Shown here one piece after another: positions 30,255 through 37,951 of a stretch of 39,175 nucleotides of DNA. Source of the stretch: Actinoplanes cyaneus (GTDB lineage: Bacteria > Actinomycetota > Actinomycetes > Mycobacteriales > Micromonosporaceae); assembly GCF_016862095.1 (NCBI RefSeq), contig NZ_BOMH01000047.1, positions 1-39,175 of the forward strand. The letters are read 5' to 3'. Each line of letters begins with the position of its first letter. Position 1 is the first letter of the stretch. Under the pieces are notes generated by a model. The model saw only the letters and a program-made list of their open reading frames with translations, was not told the origin of the DNA and made no database searches. Made by a program: the position numbers and the translations under genes.

Positions 30255-31280
30255 TTAACCCGACAAGGGCTCGGTCACCTCGATGACCACCTTGCCGACG
30301 GCGTGATTCTCGACTGCCTCGTGCGCTCGCGCCACCCCGTCCAGCGGGAAGCGGAGAATCGGCAGGCCGTGTTCCTCGCCGACCCGGAAGGCGCCGGCGT
30401 TCACCGCCTCGGCGACGGCGGCCACCGCGTTGTCCTTCTCCTCCGGCGTCGTGGTGTAGGTCAGCACGAAATCCAGGCTGATGTTCTTCAGGTTCGCCGT
30501 GAAGAACGGCACCCGGACCTCGCCGGCCACGTAGATCGCGATGTTGCCGCCCGGGGCGATCACGTCCAGGTCGAGCTCGAGGTTGCCGGTGTCGACCTCG
30601 ACGATCACGTGCGGGCCGGTCCTGCTGACCTCACGGATGCGCCCCGCCACGTCCTCCTCGCGGTAGTCGATCACCACGTCGGCACCGGCCGCGCTCGCCA
30701 GCTCCGCCTTCTCCTTGCTGCTCACCGTGGTCAGCACGGTCGCGCCGGCCCACTTGGCGAGCTGGATCGCGGCGTTGCCGACCGCGCCGGCGCCGCCCGC
30801 GACCAGCACGGTGCGCCCGGCCAGCGCGCCGGGTGCCAGCCGCGCCGGGCCGTCGCCGGCCACGGTCAGGCAGCGGTGCGCGGTCAGCGCCGGGATGCCC
30901 AGGGCCGCGCCGACCTCGAACGGGACGTCGTCGTTCATCCGAACCACCTGGCGGCGGGGCAGCACCACGAACTCCTGCGCGGTGCCGTTCGCCCGGCCGT
31001 AACCGGCGTCCCACACCCAGACCCGGTCGCCCGCCTCGAGACCCTTGACCCCCTCGCCGAGCGCGTCGACGACGCCGGCGCCGTCCTGATTCGGCACCCG
31101 CGGCGGGGCGACACCGTCGGGCACGCCACGACCGGCGCGCGTGCCGGTGTCGGTGGGGTTGACCGCGGAGAGCACGATCCGGACCCGGACCTCGCCCGCG
31201 CCGGCCAGCGGCAGACCACGGTCGACGATCGCGAGGACGTCGGAGGCCGGACCGGGCTCGGAGAAGACGGCAGCGCGCAT
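30255..31280 (-). CDS. Quinone oxidoreductase-like (MDR superfamily, zinc-free)
   Basis: A 341-residue medium-chain dehydrogenase/reductase. The GroES-like part starts RAAVFSEPG and includes VNPTDTGTRAG and GVVDALGEGVKGLEAGDRVW. The Rossmann part has VLVAGGAGAVGNAAIQLAKWAGATV, the quinone oxidoreductase pattern for NADPH. Structural and catalytic zinc cysteines are absent, so a zeta-crystallin-type NADPH:quinone or enone reductase is most likely. A -10 TAGGGT lies six bases before the ATG at 31280 (minus strand), so a leaderless transcript is possible even though the GNAT gene lies 19 bases upstream. It precedes the histidine kinase by 47 bases. Confidence 0.92.
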   Translation of the reverse strand: MRAAVFSEPGPASDVLAIVDRGLPLAGAGEVRVRIVLSAVNPTDTGTRAGRGVPDGVAPPRVPNQDGAGVVDALGEGVKGLEAGDRVWVWDAGYGRANGTAQEFVVLPRRQVVRMNDDVPFEVGAALGIPALTAHRCLTVAGDGPARLAPGALAGRTVLVAGGAGAVGNAAIQLAKWAGATVLTTVSSKEKAELASAAGADVVIDYREEDVAGRIREVSRTGPHVIVEVDTGNLELDLDVIAPGGNIAIYVAGEVRVPFFTANLKNISLDFVLTYTTTPEEKDNAVAAVAEAVNAGAFRVGEEHGLPILRFPLDGVARAHEAVENHAVGKVVIEVTEPLSG

Positions 31281-31299
31281 CACTCCACCCTATGTCGTG

Positions 31300-31803
31300 T
31301 CACAGGTCACGGCGCATCGCGAGACGGGGCCACACGTCCAGCCCGTGCGCGGCCTCCTCGGCCCGGATCGCCCGCAACTCCGGCGTGAGCTCGTCCCCGG
31401 CGAGCCGGCGGAATCCGAGGCGCTCGTAGTACGGCGCGTTCCACGGGACCTCGGCGAACGTGGTCAGGGTCAGCGCCGGCGAGCCCTGCTCCCTCGCCCA
31501 GGTCACGACCCGCTCGACCAGCGCCGCGCCGAGCCGGCGACCCGCGGCGACCGGATCGACCGAGACCTGCTCCAGGTGCGCTGTGCTGTCGGCCCACTTC
31601 ACCAGCGCGTACGCGATGGGCTGCCCCGCGTCGTCGTCGGCGACGAAGGCGCGGCCGGTGGACACGTACTCCCGCAGGTGGGCGGCGGGGAACGGATCGT
31701 CGCCGGCGACCGCGTCCATCCCCAGTGCCAGGAACATCCGCCCGGCCTCGACCTCGATCCGTTGCATCGCCGGAATGTCTGATTCTCGTGCCGGTCTGAT
31801 CAT
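31300..31803 (-). CDS. GNAT family N-acetyltransferase
   Basis: A 167-residue acetyltransferase: MIRPARESDIPAM at the start, then beta4 LEQVSVDP and the acetyl-CoA motif A AGRRLGAALVERV (around residues 88-100), NAPYYERLGFRRL as motif B, typical of GCN5-related enzymes. Acetyl acceptor unknown. ATG at 31803 is fixed by GGGAGGA three to ten bases upstream; an in-frame start at 31830 is less likely. It is first in the minus-strand run and divergent from the response regulator at 31902. Confidence 0.92.
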   Translation of the reverse strand: MIRPARESDIPAMQRIEVEAGRMFLALGMDAVAGDDPFPAAHLREYVSTGRAFVADDDAGQPIAYALVKWADSTAHLEQVSVDPVAAGRRLGAALVERVVTWAREQGSPALTLTTFAEVPWNAPYYERLGFRRLAGDELTPELRAIRAEEAAHGLDVWPRLAMRRDL

Positions 31804-31901
31804 TCGTCCTCCCGGCTCATTCGACCTCACGGGGGCTCAGTGGTTCCACCCCGTTGCCGAACAGGAGTAGGCACGTCGCAGCCCGACCTCTGGAGGTCCG
31901 C

Positions 31902-32387
31902 GTGTTCACCGTTCTGATCGCCGACGACGAGGTCGACCACCGTGATCTGCTCTCCCTCGCCCTGCGGCGCTTCGGCTACCAGATCGTCACCGCTGACAAC
32001 GCCGGTGGCGCGCTCGACGTGCTGGCCCACGGTGGTGTCGACGCCGCCCTGATCGACGTACGTATGCCCGGCTTGTCCGGCATCGAGCTGTGCCGCCGGA
32101 TCCGCAGTGATCCCGCCCTGGAATCCTTACCGATCATGGTGGTCAGCGCGGACGTGCACCGCGACCGGATCACCGACGCGCTGCACGCCGGCGCGGACGA
32201 CTACCTGTGCAAGCCGTTCGCCAGGGACGAGCTGGTCGCCCGGCTCGGCCACCTGCTGCGCCGGCCCGGCACCGGGGCGGTCCGCTCGGTGGCGGCCTCC
32301 CGCGCCGCCCTGGCCGCCGCCCGGCACGCCGCGCCGCCGGCCCCGCTCACCCGTCACGAAGATCTCCGGATCCGGCATTCGGCCTGA
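31902..32387 (+). CDS. Single-domain response regulator
   Basis: A 161-residue protein starting at GTG after GGAGG (31892-31896). It is a CheY-like receiver with the DDE acidic cluster (residues 8-10), Asp52 in LIDVRMPG and Lys104 in YLCKPF, all needed for phosphorylation and signalling. After about residue 120 there is only an Ala/Arg-rich 40-residue tail without a DNA-binding or enzymatic domain. It probably acts through protein contacts. No kinase gene is adjacent, so its partner is elsewhere. The DHA2 exporter starts 37 bases downstream but with its own leaderless-type promoter. Confidence 0.93.
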   Translation: MFTVLIADDEVDHRDLLSLALRRFGYQIVTADNAGGALDVLAHGGVDAALIDVRMPGLSGIELCRRIRSDPALESLPIMVVSADVHRDRITDALHAGADDYLCKPFARDELVARLGHLLRRPGTGAVRSVAASRAALAAARHAAPPAPLTRHEDLRIRHSA

Positions 32388-32424
32388 TCGGCTGCGCGGA
32401 CCGGGCGCCGCGTAGGGTCGCCGC

Positions 32425-33891
32425 ATGAATCCGGTTCGGTACGGCACCACGGCCGGACGCCTGGTGCTGCTGGCCACCGTCCTGGGCTCGAGCCTGGCGT
32501 TCGTCGACGCCACCGTGGTCAATCTGGCCCTGCCCGAGCTGGGGCGAAGCCTTGACGCGTCAGCGGCCGGCCTGCAGTGGACGATCAACGGCTACGCGCT
32601 CTCGCTCGCCTCCCTGATCCTGGTCGGTGGCTCGCTGGGTGACCGCTTCGGGCGTAAACGGATCTTCATGGCCGGCGTCACCTGGTTCGCGCTGGCCTCG
32701 CTGCTCTGCGGCGTCGCGCCGAACATCGAACTGCTGATCGCGGCCCGGGTCCTGCAGGGCATCGGCGGCGCGCTGCTCACCCCCGGCGCGCTCGCGATCC
32801 TGGAGGCGTCGTTCGTCCCGGAGGATCGGGCGAAGGCCATCGGCGCGTGGTCCGGGCTGGGCGGCGTCGGCGGGGCGCTCGGGCCGTTCCTCGGCGGCTG
32901 GCTGCTGGAGTTCGGCAGCTGGCGATACCTGTTCCTGATCAACGTGCCGGTTGCGGCGCTGGTCCTGTGGGTCGCGTCCCGGCACGTCCCGGAGTCCCGC
33001 GACCCGGGCGCCGCCCGCCGCTTCGACGTGGCCGGGCTGCTCACCGGGGCCGCCGGGCTGGGCGGTCTGACGTACGGGTTCACCGCCTGGCCGGCGCACG
33101 GCGCGGGCTCGCCCGTCGTGCTGATCCCCCTGGCCGCCGGCGTGCTCGGGATGGCGGCGTTCGTCGTCGCCGAACTGCGCTCGCCGCACCCGATGGTGCC
33201 GCCGGAGATCTTCCGGCATCGCGCGTTCACCGGGGCGAACCTGGTGACGTTCCTGGTCTACGCGGCCAACGGCGGCGTGTTCTTCCTGGTCGTGGTCAAT
33301 CTGCAGGTGGTGGCGGGCTATCCGGCGCTACGGGCCGGCCTGGCCATGCTCCCCGTCACGGTGATCATGCTGCTGCTCTCGGCCCGGGGCGGGGCTCTCG
33401 GCCAGCGGATCGGCCCGCGAATCCCGATGACAGTGGGCCCGCTGCTCTGCGGCGCGGCGCTGGTGCTGATGTCGATGATCGGCGAGGACGCGCCCTACCT
33501 GACCCGGGTCCTGCCCGCGGTCATCCTCTTCGGGCTCGGCCTGGCCCTGCTCGTCGCCCCGCTCACCGCCACGGCGCTCGGCGCCCTCGACGACGCGCAC
33601 GCCGGCATCGCCTCCGGCGTCAACAACGCGGTGGCCCGGGCCGCCGGGCTGCTCTCGGTCGCGGTCCTGCCGCTGGCCGCCGGGTTGGGCACGGGATCAC
33701 TGACCGAGTCTGCCCAGCTGCAACCGGTCTACCGCAACGCGATGCTGATCTGCGCCGGCCTGATGGCGGCGGGGGCGGTCGCGGCGTTCCTCGCCATCCC
33801 GGGCCGCCTCCCACCGAAGCCGTCCGCGAATCGCTCCTTCTGCGACCCCGCCGCTCCGCCGGTCCAGCCCCGAGCGGGAGAGCCCTCCTAG
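32425..33891 (+). CDS. MFS transporter, DHA2 (14-TM) family
   Basis: A 488-residue exporter of the EmrB/QacA group. TM1 carries the diagnostic AFVDATVVNLALPELG, motif A is GGSLGDRFGRKRIF, and TM5 includes GPFLGGWLLE (motif C region). About 14 hydrophobic segments are present. It should be a proton-coupled drug or metabolite antiporter. TAGGGT (32413-32418) lies six bases before the ATG with no ribosome binding site, suggesting a leaderless transcript. A remarkable 25-bp hairpin lies 12 bases after the stop. Confidence 0.93.
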   Translation: MNPVRYGTTAGRLVLLATVLGSSLAFVDATVVNLALPELGRSLDASAAGLQWTINGYALSLASLILVGGSLGDRFGRKRIFMAGVTWFALASLLCGVAPNIELLIAARVLQGIGGALLTPGALAILEASFVPEDRAKAIGAWSGLGGVGGALGPFLGGWLLEFGSWRYLFLINVPVAALVLWVASRHVPESRDPGAARRFDVAGLLTGAAGLGGLTYGFTAWPAHGAGSPVVLIPLAAGVLGMAAFVVAELRSPHPMVPPEIFRHRAFTGANLVTFLVYAANGGVFFLVVVNLQVVAGYPALRAGLAMLPVTVIMLLLSARGGALGQRIGPRIPMTVGPLLCGAALVLMSMIGEDAPYLTRVLPAVILFGLGLALLVAPLTATALGALDDAHAGIASGVNNAVARAAGLLSVAVLPLAAGLGTGSLTESAQLQPVYRNAMLICAGLMAAGAVAAFLAIPGRLPPKPSANRSFCDPAAPPVQPRAGEPS

Positions 33892-33903
33892 ACCAAGTGC
33901 GAG

Positions 33904-33957
33904 GGCTGGTTCTCCAGGGGTGCTTCACGGTCGTGAAGCACCCCTGGAGAACCAGCC
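33904..33957. terminator. 25-bp perfect inverted repeat with 4-base loop
   Basis: Positions 33904-33928 (starting GGCTGGTTCTCC) are the exact reverse complement of 33933-33957, with loop GGTC. It follows the DHA2 transporter stop by 12 bases and would terminate transcription, although no U tract follows. The stem is much longer than needed for a terminator and its GGCTGG...TCACGGTCGT core recurs twice downstream. Confidence 0.8.
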
Positions 33958-33986
33958 GAACCCCGCCGCCGCGCGGTGACCCGGAG

Positions 33987-34133
33987 TCCGGCGCACGTCG
34001 CGGCACCGGCTGGCACTCACGGTCGTAATCGCGCTCGAAGACAACCGTGAGCACCAGCCGAGACCCCGGCCGCGGCACCACCTCGACTCCGGCGTAGGCC
34101 GCGGCACCGGCTGGCGCTCACGGTCGTAATCGC
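33987..34133. repeat. Two 46-bp direct repeats (101 bp apart), each starting a palindrome
   Basis: 33987-34032 and 34088-34133 match at 42 of 46 positions. Each contains GGCACCGGCTGGC-CTCACGGTCGTAATCGC, and both share GGCTGG...TCACGGTCGT with the hairpin at 33904. The first copy forms an imperfect 16-bp hairpin: 34008-34023 with 34044-34059, 14 of 16 pairs. The pattern resembles REP-like extragenic palindromes. Confidence 0.7.
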
Positions 34134-34175
34134 TCGCGAGAACAACCGCGGCTGTGGACGGGTTTGTTGCTGTGA

Positions 34176-34319
34176 CCGTGCCCCGCCACGGAGGCCGCCC
34201 TGGAGGGCCTTGCGTTCTGGGCCGGCCACGGCCCTGCGAGGCCCGGAAGGGTCCCCGCGGGAGCAGCGGAGAGGGACCACAGCGGACCTGGGACATGACG
34301 ATCTTGAAGTTGATCTTCG
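34176..34319. other. Chain of hairpins and a GATCTT motif downstream of the S66 gene
   Basis: In order: CCGTG/CACGG (34176-34191); a nested stem GGGCCTTGC (34205-34213) with GCGAGGCCC (34236-34244) enclosing GGGCCG/CGGCCC (34219-34234); GGTCCC/GGGACC (34250-34278); then a repeat-containing AT-richer element GATCTTGAAGTTGATCTTC (34300-34318). No convincing gene lies here. It is 3' of both flanking genes, so it may be a structured 3' UTR of the minus-strand S66 gene or part of an intergenic repeat element. Confidence 0.45.
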
Positions 34320-34332
34320 GTGTTCTGCGGGG

Positions 34333-35382
34333 TCACGAGTAGTGGGCGGTGATCGTGCGGGCGGGGCCGTCGACAGTGATCCGGCCGCCGTGGGGCAGCA
34401 CGTACTGCGGGTCGGTGTGTCCGAAATCGACACCGAAGACGATCATCGCGGACGGGTGGTACGTGCCGAATGCCCGCAGGATCGCCTCGCGCTGCTCGTC
34501 ACGGAACTTCTGACGTTCCGGGACCGGGCGCGGGCTCATGAAGTGCGTCGCTTTCGCCGTGCCGACGAGGACGGCGGGGAACTGCCGCAGCAGGCCGCGT
34601 TCGCCGAAGTTGCGGAGCATGTGGAAGACGTCCTCGGCGGACGGCATCTCCTCGGACGTCTCCAGCAGCAGCACACAGCCCTCGTAGTCGCCGGCCGGGC
34701 GGATCCAGCGGCCGGCGGCCAGGTTCCAGTGGAGGATGTCCAGGCATCCGCCCCAGGTCGGCGCGCTCACGACGGTGTCCGGACGGTGCCAGACCCGGCC
34801 GGGGCTGGGCGTCGCGGGCGCCGACTCGGTCAGCGCGCGGGGCTCGTGCCAGTCGACCTCCTCCTCGCTGAACGAGTCGACCGGCGCGATGACCAGGTCA
34901 CCGCCGTCGAAGAGGGCCGCCCGGAGGGTCGCGAGGTGCACCGGCTGGACGCCCTCGCCACGCGCCAGGTGCATCATCGTCGACCCGCCGTGGTACGCCG
35001 CGAGGCCGTGGCCCCAGAGCCAGTTGAGCAGGTTGGTGTTGTCCGAGAAGCCGAAGAACGGTTTGGGGTCGGCCCGGAACACCGCCGGGTCGAGGTGCGG
35101 CAGCACGGTGAGCTGGTCGTCGCCGCCGATGGTCGCGAACACCGCCCGGATCGACGGGTCGGCCCAGGCCGCGGTCAGGTCAGCGGCGCGCTCGGCCGGG
35201 GTCGCGCCGAGCCGGCGGGTGGTCGGGAACTCCACCGGCTCCAGGCCGAGCACGTCGCGGACGCGGCGCATCGCCTGCTCATGCCGCTCCGGGAAGAGGC
35301 CGGGCGCGGCGAAGGACGGGGACAGCACCGCGACCCGGTCGCCGGGACGGAGCTTCGGGGGCATGCGGAGATCGACAGGCAT
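34333..35382 (-). CDS. S66 family peptidase (LD-carboxypeptidase/MccF-like)
   Basis: A 349-residue cytosolic serine carboxypeptidase. Family marks: LRPGDRVAVLSPSFAAPG at the start, AVFATIGGDDQ, nucleophile Ser in FFGFSDNTNLLNWLW (near residue 113), LLLETSEE with the catalytic Glu, and FGHTDPQ with the catalytic His near the C-terminus. S66 enzymes trim tetrapeptides from recycled peptidoglycan (LdcA) or cleave peptide-nucleotide conjugates such as microcin C (MccF). Separation of these two from sequence alone is uncertain; SDNTNLLNW with a long loop leans to MccF-like. It starts 14 bases after the anti-sigma gene stop on the same strand and is thus likely the third gene of the ECF operon. Confidence 0.92.
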   Translation of the reverse strand: MPVDLRMPPKLRPGDRVAVLSPSFAAPGLFPERHEQAMRRVRDVLGLEPVEFPTTRRLGATPAERAADLTAAWADPSIRAVFATIGGDDQLTVLPHLDPAVFRADPKPFFGFSDNTNLLNWLWGHGLAAYHGGSTMMHLARGEGVQPVHLATLRAALFDGGDLVIAPVDSFSEEEVDWHEPRALTESAPATPSPGRVWHRPDTVVSAPTWGGCLDILHWNLAAGRWIRPAGDYEGCVLLLETSEEMPSAEDVFHMLRNFGERGLLRQFPAVLVGTAKATHFMSPRPVPERQKFRDEQREAILRAFGTYHPSAMIVFGVDFGHTDPQYVLPHGGRITVDGPARTITAHYS

Positions 35383-35396
35383 GCCCCCGATTCTGC

Positions 35397-36122
35397 TCAG
35401 GTGACGGTGGCGCTGCCGAGCGCTTTTCCGTCGGCGTCGGTGATCAGGATTTCCTTCACGTCGGTTGCCGTGAAGGAGCTGGAGCCGTCGACCTTCGCGG
35501 TGTGCTCGGGCGTCTCACCCCAGACCGCCGCCTGTTCCTGCTTGCCGTCGGCCCGTTTGACGATGCAGAAGAACGGCGCCTTGCCGGACATCCCGGTCAT
35601 GTTGAGGGAGACCTGAACGCCCCACGCCTTCTTGACCAGCGTCGCCTGACCGGTCATCCCGCTGCCGGCCGCGGCCTGGAAGTTCGCGGTGATCTGCTGC
35701 ACCGCGGCGGGCGGGTTCTGCGGGGTGCCACCGCCGCCACCGTTGTTGACGATCACGCCGTAGCCGATGGCGCCGGCCGCGATCACCGCCACCGACGCGG
35801 CGACCAGCCACCGCGTCCGGCTGACCCGGCTCTCTCTGGTCTTCTCGGCTCGCATCCGGCTGAGCAGGTTCTCGATGTTCTGCGGACTCGGCCGCGCGGC
35901 CGGAGCGACAGTGAGCGGCGGAAGATCACCGCCCAGGTGCCGGGCGTCCGGCAGGTGTTGCAGCATGTCCGGCACAGGCGCGAGCCTGTCCAGCTCGGCC
36001 CGGCACTCGGCGCAGTCGTGCAGGTGCGCGTCGAGCCGGTCGGTGTCGGCCTCGTCCAGGCCACCCAGGAGGTAGCCGCCCAGCAAGCGGTGCAGGCTGT
36101 CGTGCTCGTCGAGATCACTCAT
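35397..36122 (-). CDS. Zinc anti-sigma factor (membrane-spanning)
   Basis: A 241-residue anti-sigma factor. The cytosolic ZAS domain has H33-x3-C37-x2-C40 (HLHDCAEC), a typical zinc ligand set in zf-HC2 anti-sigma factors. One hydrophobic span (about 108-128, RWLVAASVAVIAAGAIGYGVIV) follows, then a Gly-rich linker and an extracytoplasmic domain of about 100 residues ending in beta-rich sequence (FTATDVKEILITDADG). It should hold the ECF sigma factor, encoded 43 bases upstream, until an envelope signal releases it. ATG at 36122 has a near-perfect AAGGAGGTGA ribosome binding site, ensuring abundant synthesis. Confidence 0.94.
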   Translation of the reverse strand: MSDLDEHDSLHRLLGGYLLGGLDEADTDRLDAHLHDCAECRAELDRLAPVPDMLQHLPDARHLGGDLPPLTVAPAARPSPQNIENLLSRMRAEKTRESRVSRTRWLVAASVAVIAAGAIGYGVIVNNGGGGGTPQNPPAAVQQITANFQAAAGSGMTGQATLVKKAWGVQVSLNMTGMSGKAPFFCIVKRADGKQEQAAVWGETPEHTAKVDGSSSFTATDVKEILITDADGKALGSATVT

Positions 36123-36165
36123 GCCGTCACCTCCTTCCGGGTGCCGGCGCGAGAAGCAAGTCTGC

Positions 36166-36702
36166 TCATGCCGCACCCCCGCTCCGGAGCATGCCCATCT
36201 CCTCGAAGACGGCGCGGAGCGCACGAACCGCGTAGTAGGCGCGCGACTTCACCGTGCCTTCCGGCACCGAGAGCCGGCGTGCCGCGTCGGCCACGCTCTG
36301 CCCCTCGTAATACATGGCCTGTATCACCGCCCGATGTTCCGGGGAGAGCCGTTCCAGCGCTTCCGCGACCAGCCAGCCCTCCACCATTTGATCCACATTG
36401 TCTGCCGACGGCACGGAGTTGACCGCTGTCTCGTCGGAGACCAGGCGTGGCCGGCGCTGTTCCGCCCGCCATGCGTTGGTCACCACGTTACGAGCAATGG
36501 TGAGCAGGTATGACCTGGTTCGGCCCGGTTCGGGGTCGAGGTGGTCGATGTGCTTCCACGCTCGTAGCAACGTCTCCTGCACCAGATCCTCGGCTTTGTG
36601 CCGATCGGAGACGTATCGCGAGACGAAATTGATCAGAACTGCGTAGTGCTCCGTGTAGAGCGCGGTCATCAGTTGCTCGTCGGGGCTCACCCGTCGCTTC
36701 AT
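36166..36702 (-). CDS. ECF sigma factor
   Basis: A 178-residue sigma-70 factor with regions 2 and 4 only. Region 2: YTEHYAVLINFVSRYVSDRHKAEDLVQETLLRAWKH (about 15-50), then a TRSYLLTIARNVVTNAWRAEQR 2.4-like segment. Region 4: LSPEHRAVIQAMYYEGQSVADAARRLSVPEGTVKSRAYYAVRALR near 120-165. ATG at 36702 follows GGGGAG at nine bases; an in-frame start at 36828 is unsupported and would cross a terminator. The anti-sigma gene follows, then the S66 peptidase, so the regulon is likely envelope-related. The promoter lies in 36703-36795; I do not see a clear autoregulatory ECF motif. Confidence 0.95.
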   Translation of the reverse strand: MKRRVSPDEQLMTALYTEHYAVLINFVSRYVSDRHKAEDLVQETLLRAWKHIDHLDPEPGRTRSYLLTIARNVVTNAWRAEQRRPRLVSDETAVNSVPSADNVDQMVEGWLVAEALERLSPEHRAVIQAMYYEGQSVADAARRLSVPEGTVKSRAYYAVRALRAVFEEMGMLRSGGAA

Positions 36703-36795
36703 CGGCGCCAGCTCCCCTCGGGTTCCGCCCGGCCACCCGGATGTACATCGTGGCACGCGATCCGGTTCACGGTGGGGGCAAGAAACCGGAAAACG

Positions 36796-36831
36796 TCGAT
36801 GCCCGGCCCCTAACGAGGGACCGGGCATCGA
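36796..36831 (-). terminator. 11-bp hairpin terminator after the neprosin gene
   Basis: TCGATGCCCGG (36796-36806) pairs with CCGGGCATCGA (36821-36831); the inner CCCC/GGG can extend it. It lies 17 bases after the minus-strand neprosin stop and separates that gene from the ECF promoter. Confidence 0.75.
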
Positions 36832-36847
36832 GGGTGCGATCAGTGGA

Positions 36848-37951
36848 TCAAGAGCTGGGGGAAGAACTGGGGGACGGACTGGCCGTGGCGCAGTCGCCGG
36901 GACCGCCGTACCGGAAGGTTCGCGGGCTCAGTTGCTCGACGGTGTAGTAATCGCTGGTGCTGCGCACGGTGACGCTCGGATCCGGGCCGTTGAGGTAGGC
37001 CACACTGCCGATCCGGGCCGAGGTCTTGTCGTTCGATTTCTTGCCGTTGCCCATCTCCGTGCACGGATTGGCGGAGGAGGCGGCCACCTCGCCGAAGACC
37101 TGGACGAGCCCGGTCTTGGTGAACTCGATGTCGCCCCAGAGCTTGGCCGGGAAGTAGCCGACCCACTCGGTGTCGAACGCCACCCACCAGGCATCGTTGT
37201 AGTACTGGATGCCGAACCGTTTCTGCTGGTCGACAGCGAGCGTGTCGCCGGCGATCACGGTCTTGCTGAACTGCACGAAACCGCAGCCGTTGTAGCAGGA
37301 CGTCTGCCGGTTGACCCAGTGGTAGACGAACAGGTGCGGGTCGTCGTCACCGTTCACCAGGCGGTCGACGTTCCACCCGATCTCGACGATCTGGTTGCCG
37401 TCCGCGGACTGCACAGCGAGCTCGGCGAGGGTGTGATAGTCCCTTTGGTCCAGCTTCGGTTTGTTGATCGTCAGGTTGACGTAGGCGCCGTCCGACACGG
37501 CGGCCTGCGAGCCGACGTTGTAGATGAAGTTGACCGTGTCGTCACCACCGCCGGAGGAGGCCGACGGCTCGGCGGACGGCTCCGGCGGCACCACACTGGT
37601 CTTCGCAGTCCGCAGGTAGGTCGACCGGTTGCTGCGACCCTTCGGCGCGAACTCCTCCTCGGGCCCACCGGAGTCCCCCTGGGCCGGCCCGGCGACGCTG
37701 AGCCCGGCGGTCTTCAGCGACTTGCTCGTCGCGCCGTTCCGCCCCCGCTTGACCTGCTGCGGCCTGGTGCCCCACGGCAGTTTGGACGGCGGCTTCAGTG
37801 CGGGCGCGGCCGCGACGGTGGCAGCCGTGGTCGCCGCGGACACGCCCGGAATCTGCTCGGCCCCCGCCTTGAGGGTGGAGGCGACTCCGATCGCGCCGAT
37901 CACCGCGAGAGTGAGGCCGGCGGCGAGCAGACCGCGGCGTGACTTCAACAC
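36848..37951 (-). CDS. Secreted neprosin-family (glutamic) peptidase
   Basis: A secreted protein of 367 residues from GTG 37951 (373 from ATG 37969). A signal peptide (LLAAGLTLAVIGAIGVAS) is followed by a 120-residue Pro/Ser/Lys-rich linker/propeptide and a neprosin domain (DUF239) at about 145-355. Positions below use the 373-residue numbering. Family signatures: QIVEIGWNVD with Glu196, DDDPHLFVYHW, CYNGCGFVQ, YYNDAWWVAFDTEWVGYFPAKLW, and VQVFGEVAAS with Glu294. Plant neprosin, a prolyl endopeptidase of pitcher fluid, uses two glutamates in equivalent motifs, so activity is plausible. The tail is Ser/Pro-rich. GTG is preferred because GAGG lies eight bases before it. It is followed by a terminator. 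Confidence 0.85.
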   Translation of the reverse strand: MLKSRRGLLAAGLTLAVIGAIGVASTLKAGAEQIPGVSAATTAATVAAAPALKPPSKLPWGTRPQQVKRGRNGATSKSLKTAGLSVAGPAQGDSGGPEEEFAPKGRSNRSTYLRTAKTSVVPPEPSAEPSASSGGGDDTVNFIYNVGSQAAVSDGAYVNLTINKPKLDQRDYHTLAELAVQSADGNQIVEIGWNVDRLVNGDDDPHLFVYHWVNRQTSCYNGCGFVQFSKTVIAGDTLAVDQQKRFGIQYYNDAWWVAFDTEWVGYFPAKLWGDIEFTKTGLVQVFGEVAASSANPCTEMGNGKKSNDKTSARIGSVAYLNGPDPSVTVRSTSDYYTVEQLSPRTFRYGGPGDCATASPSPSSSPSS

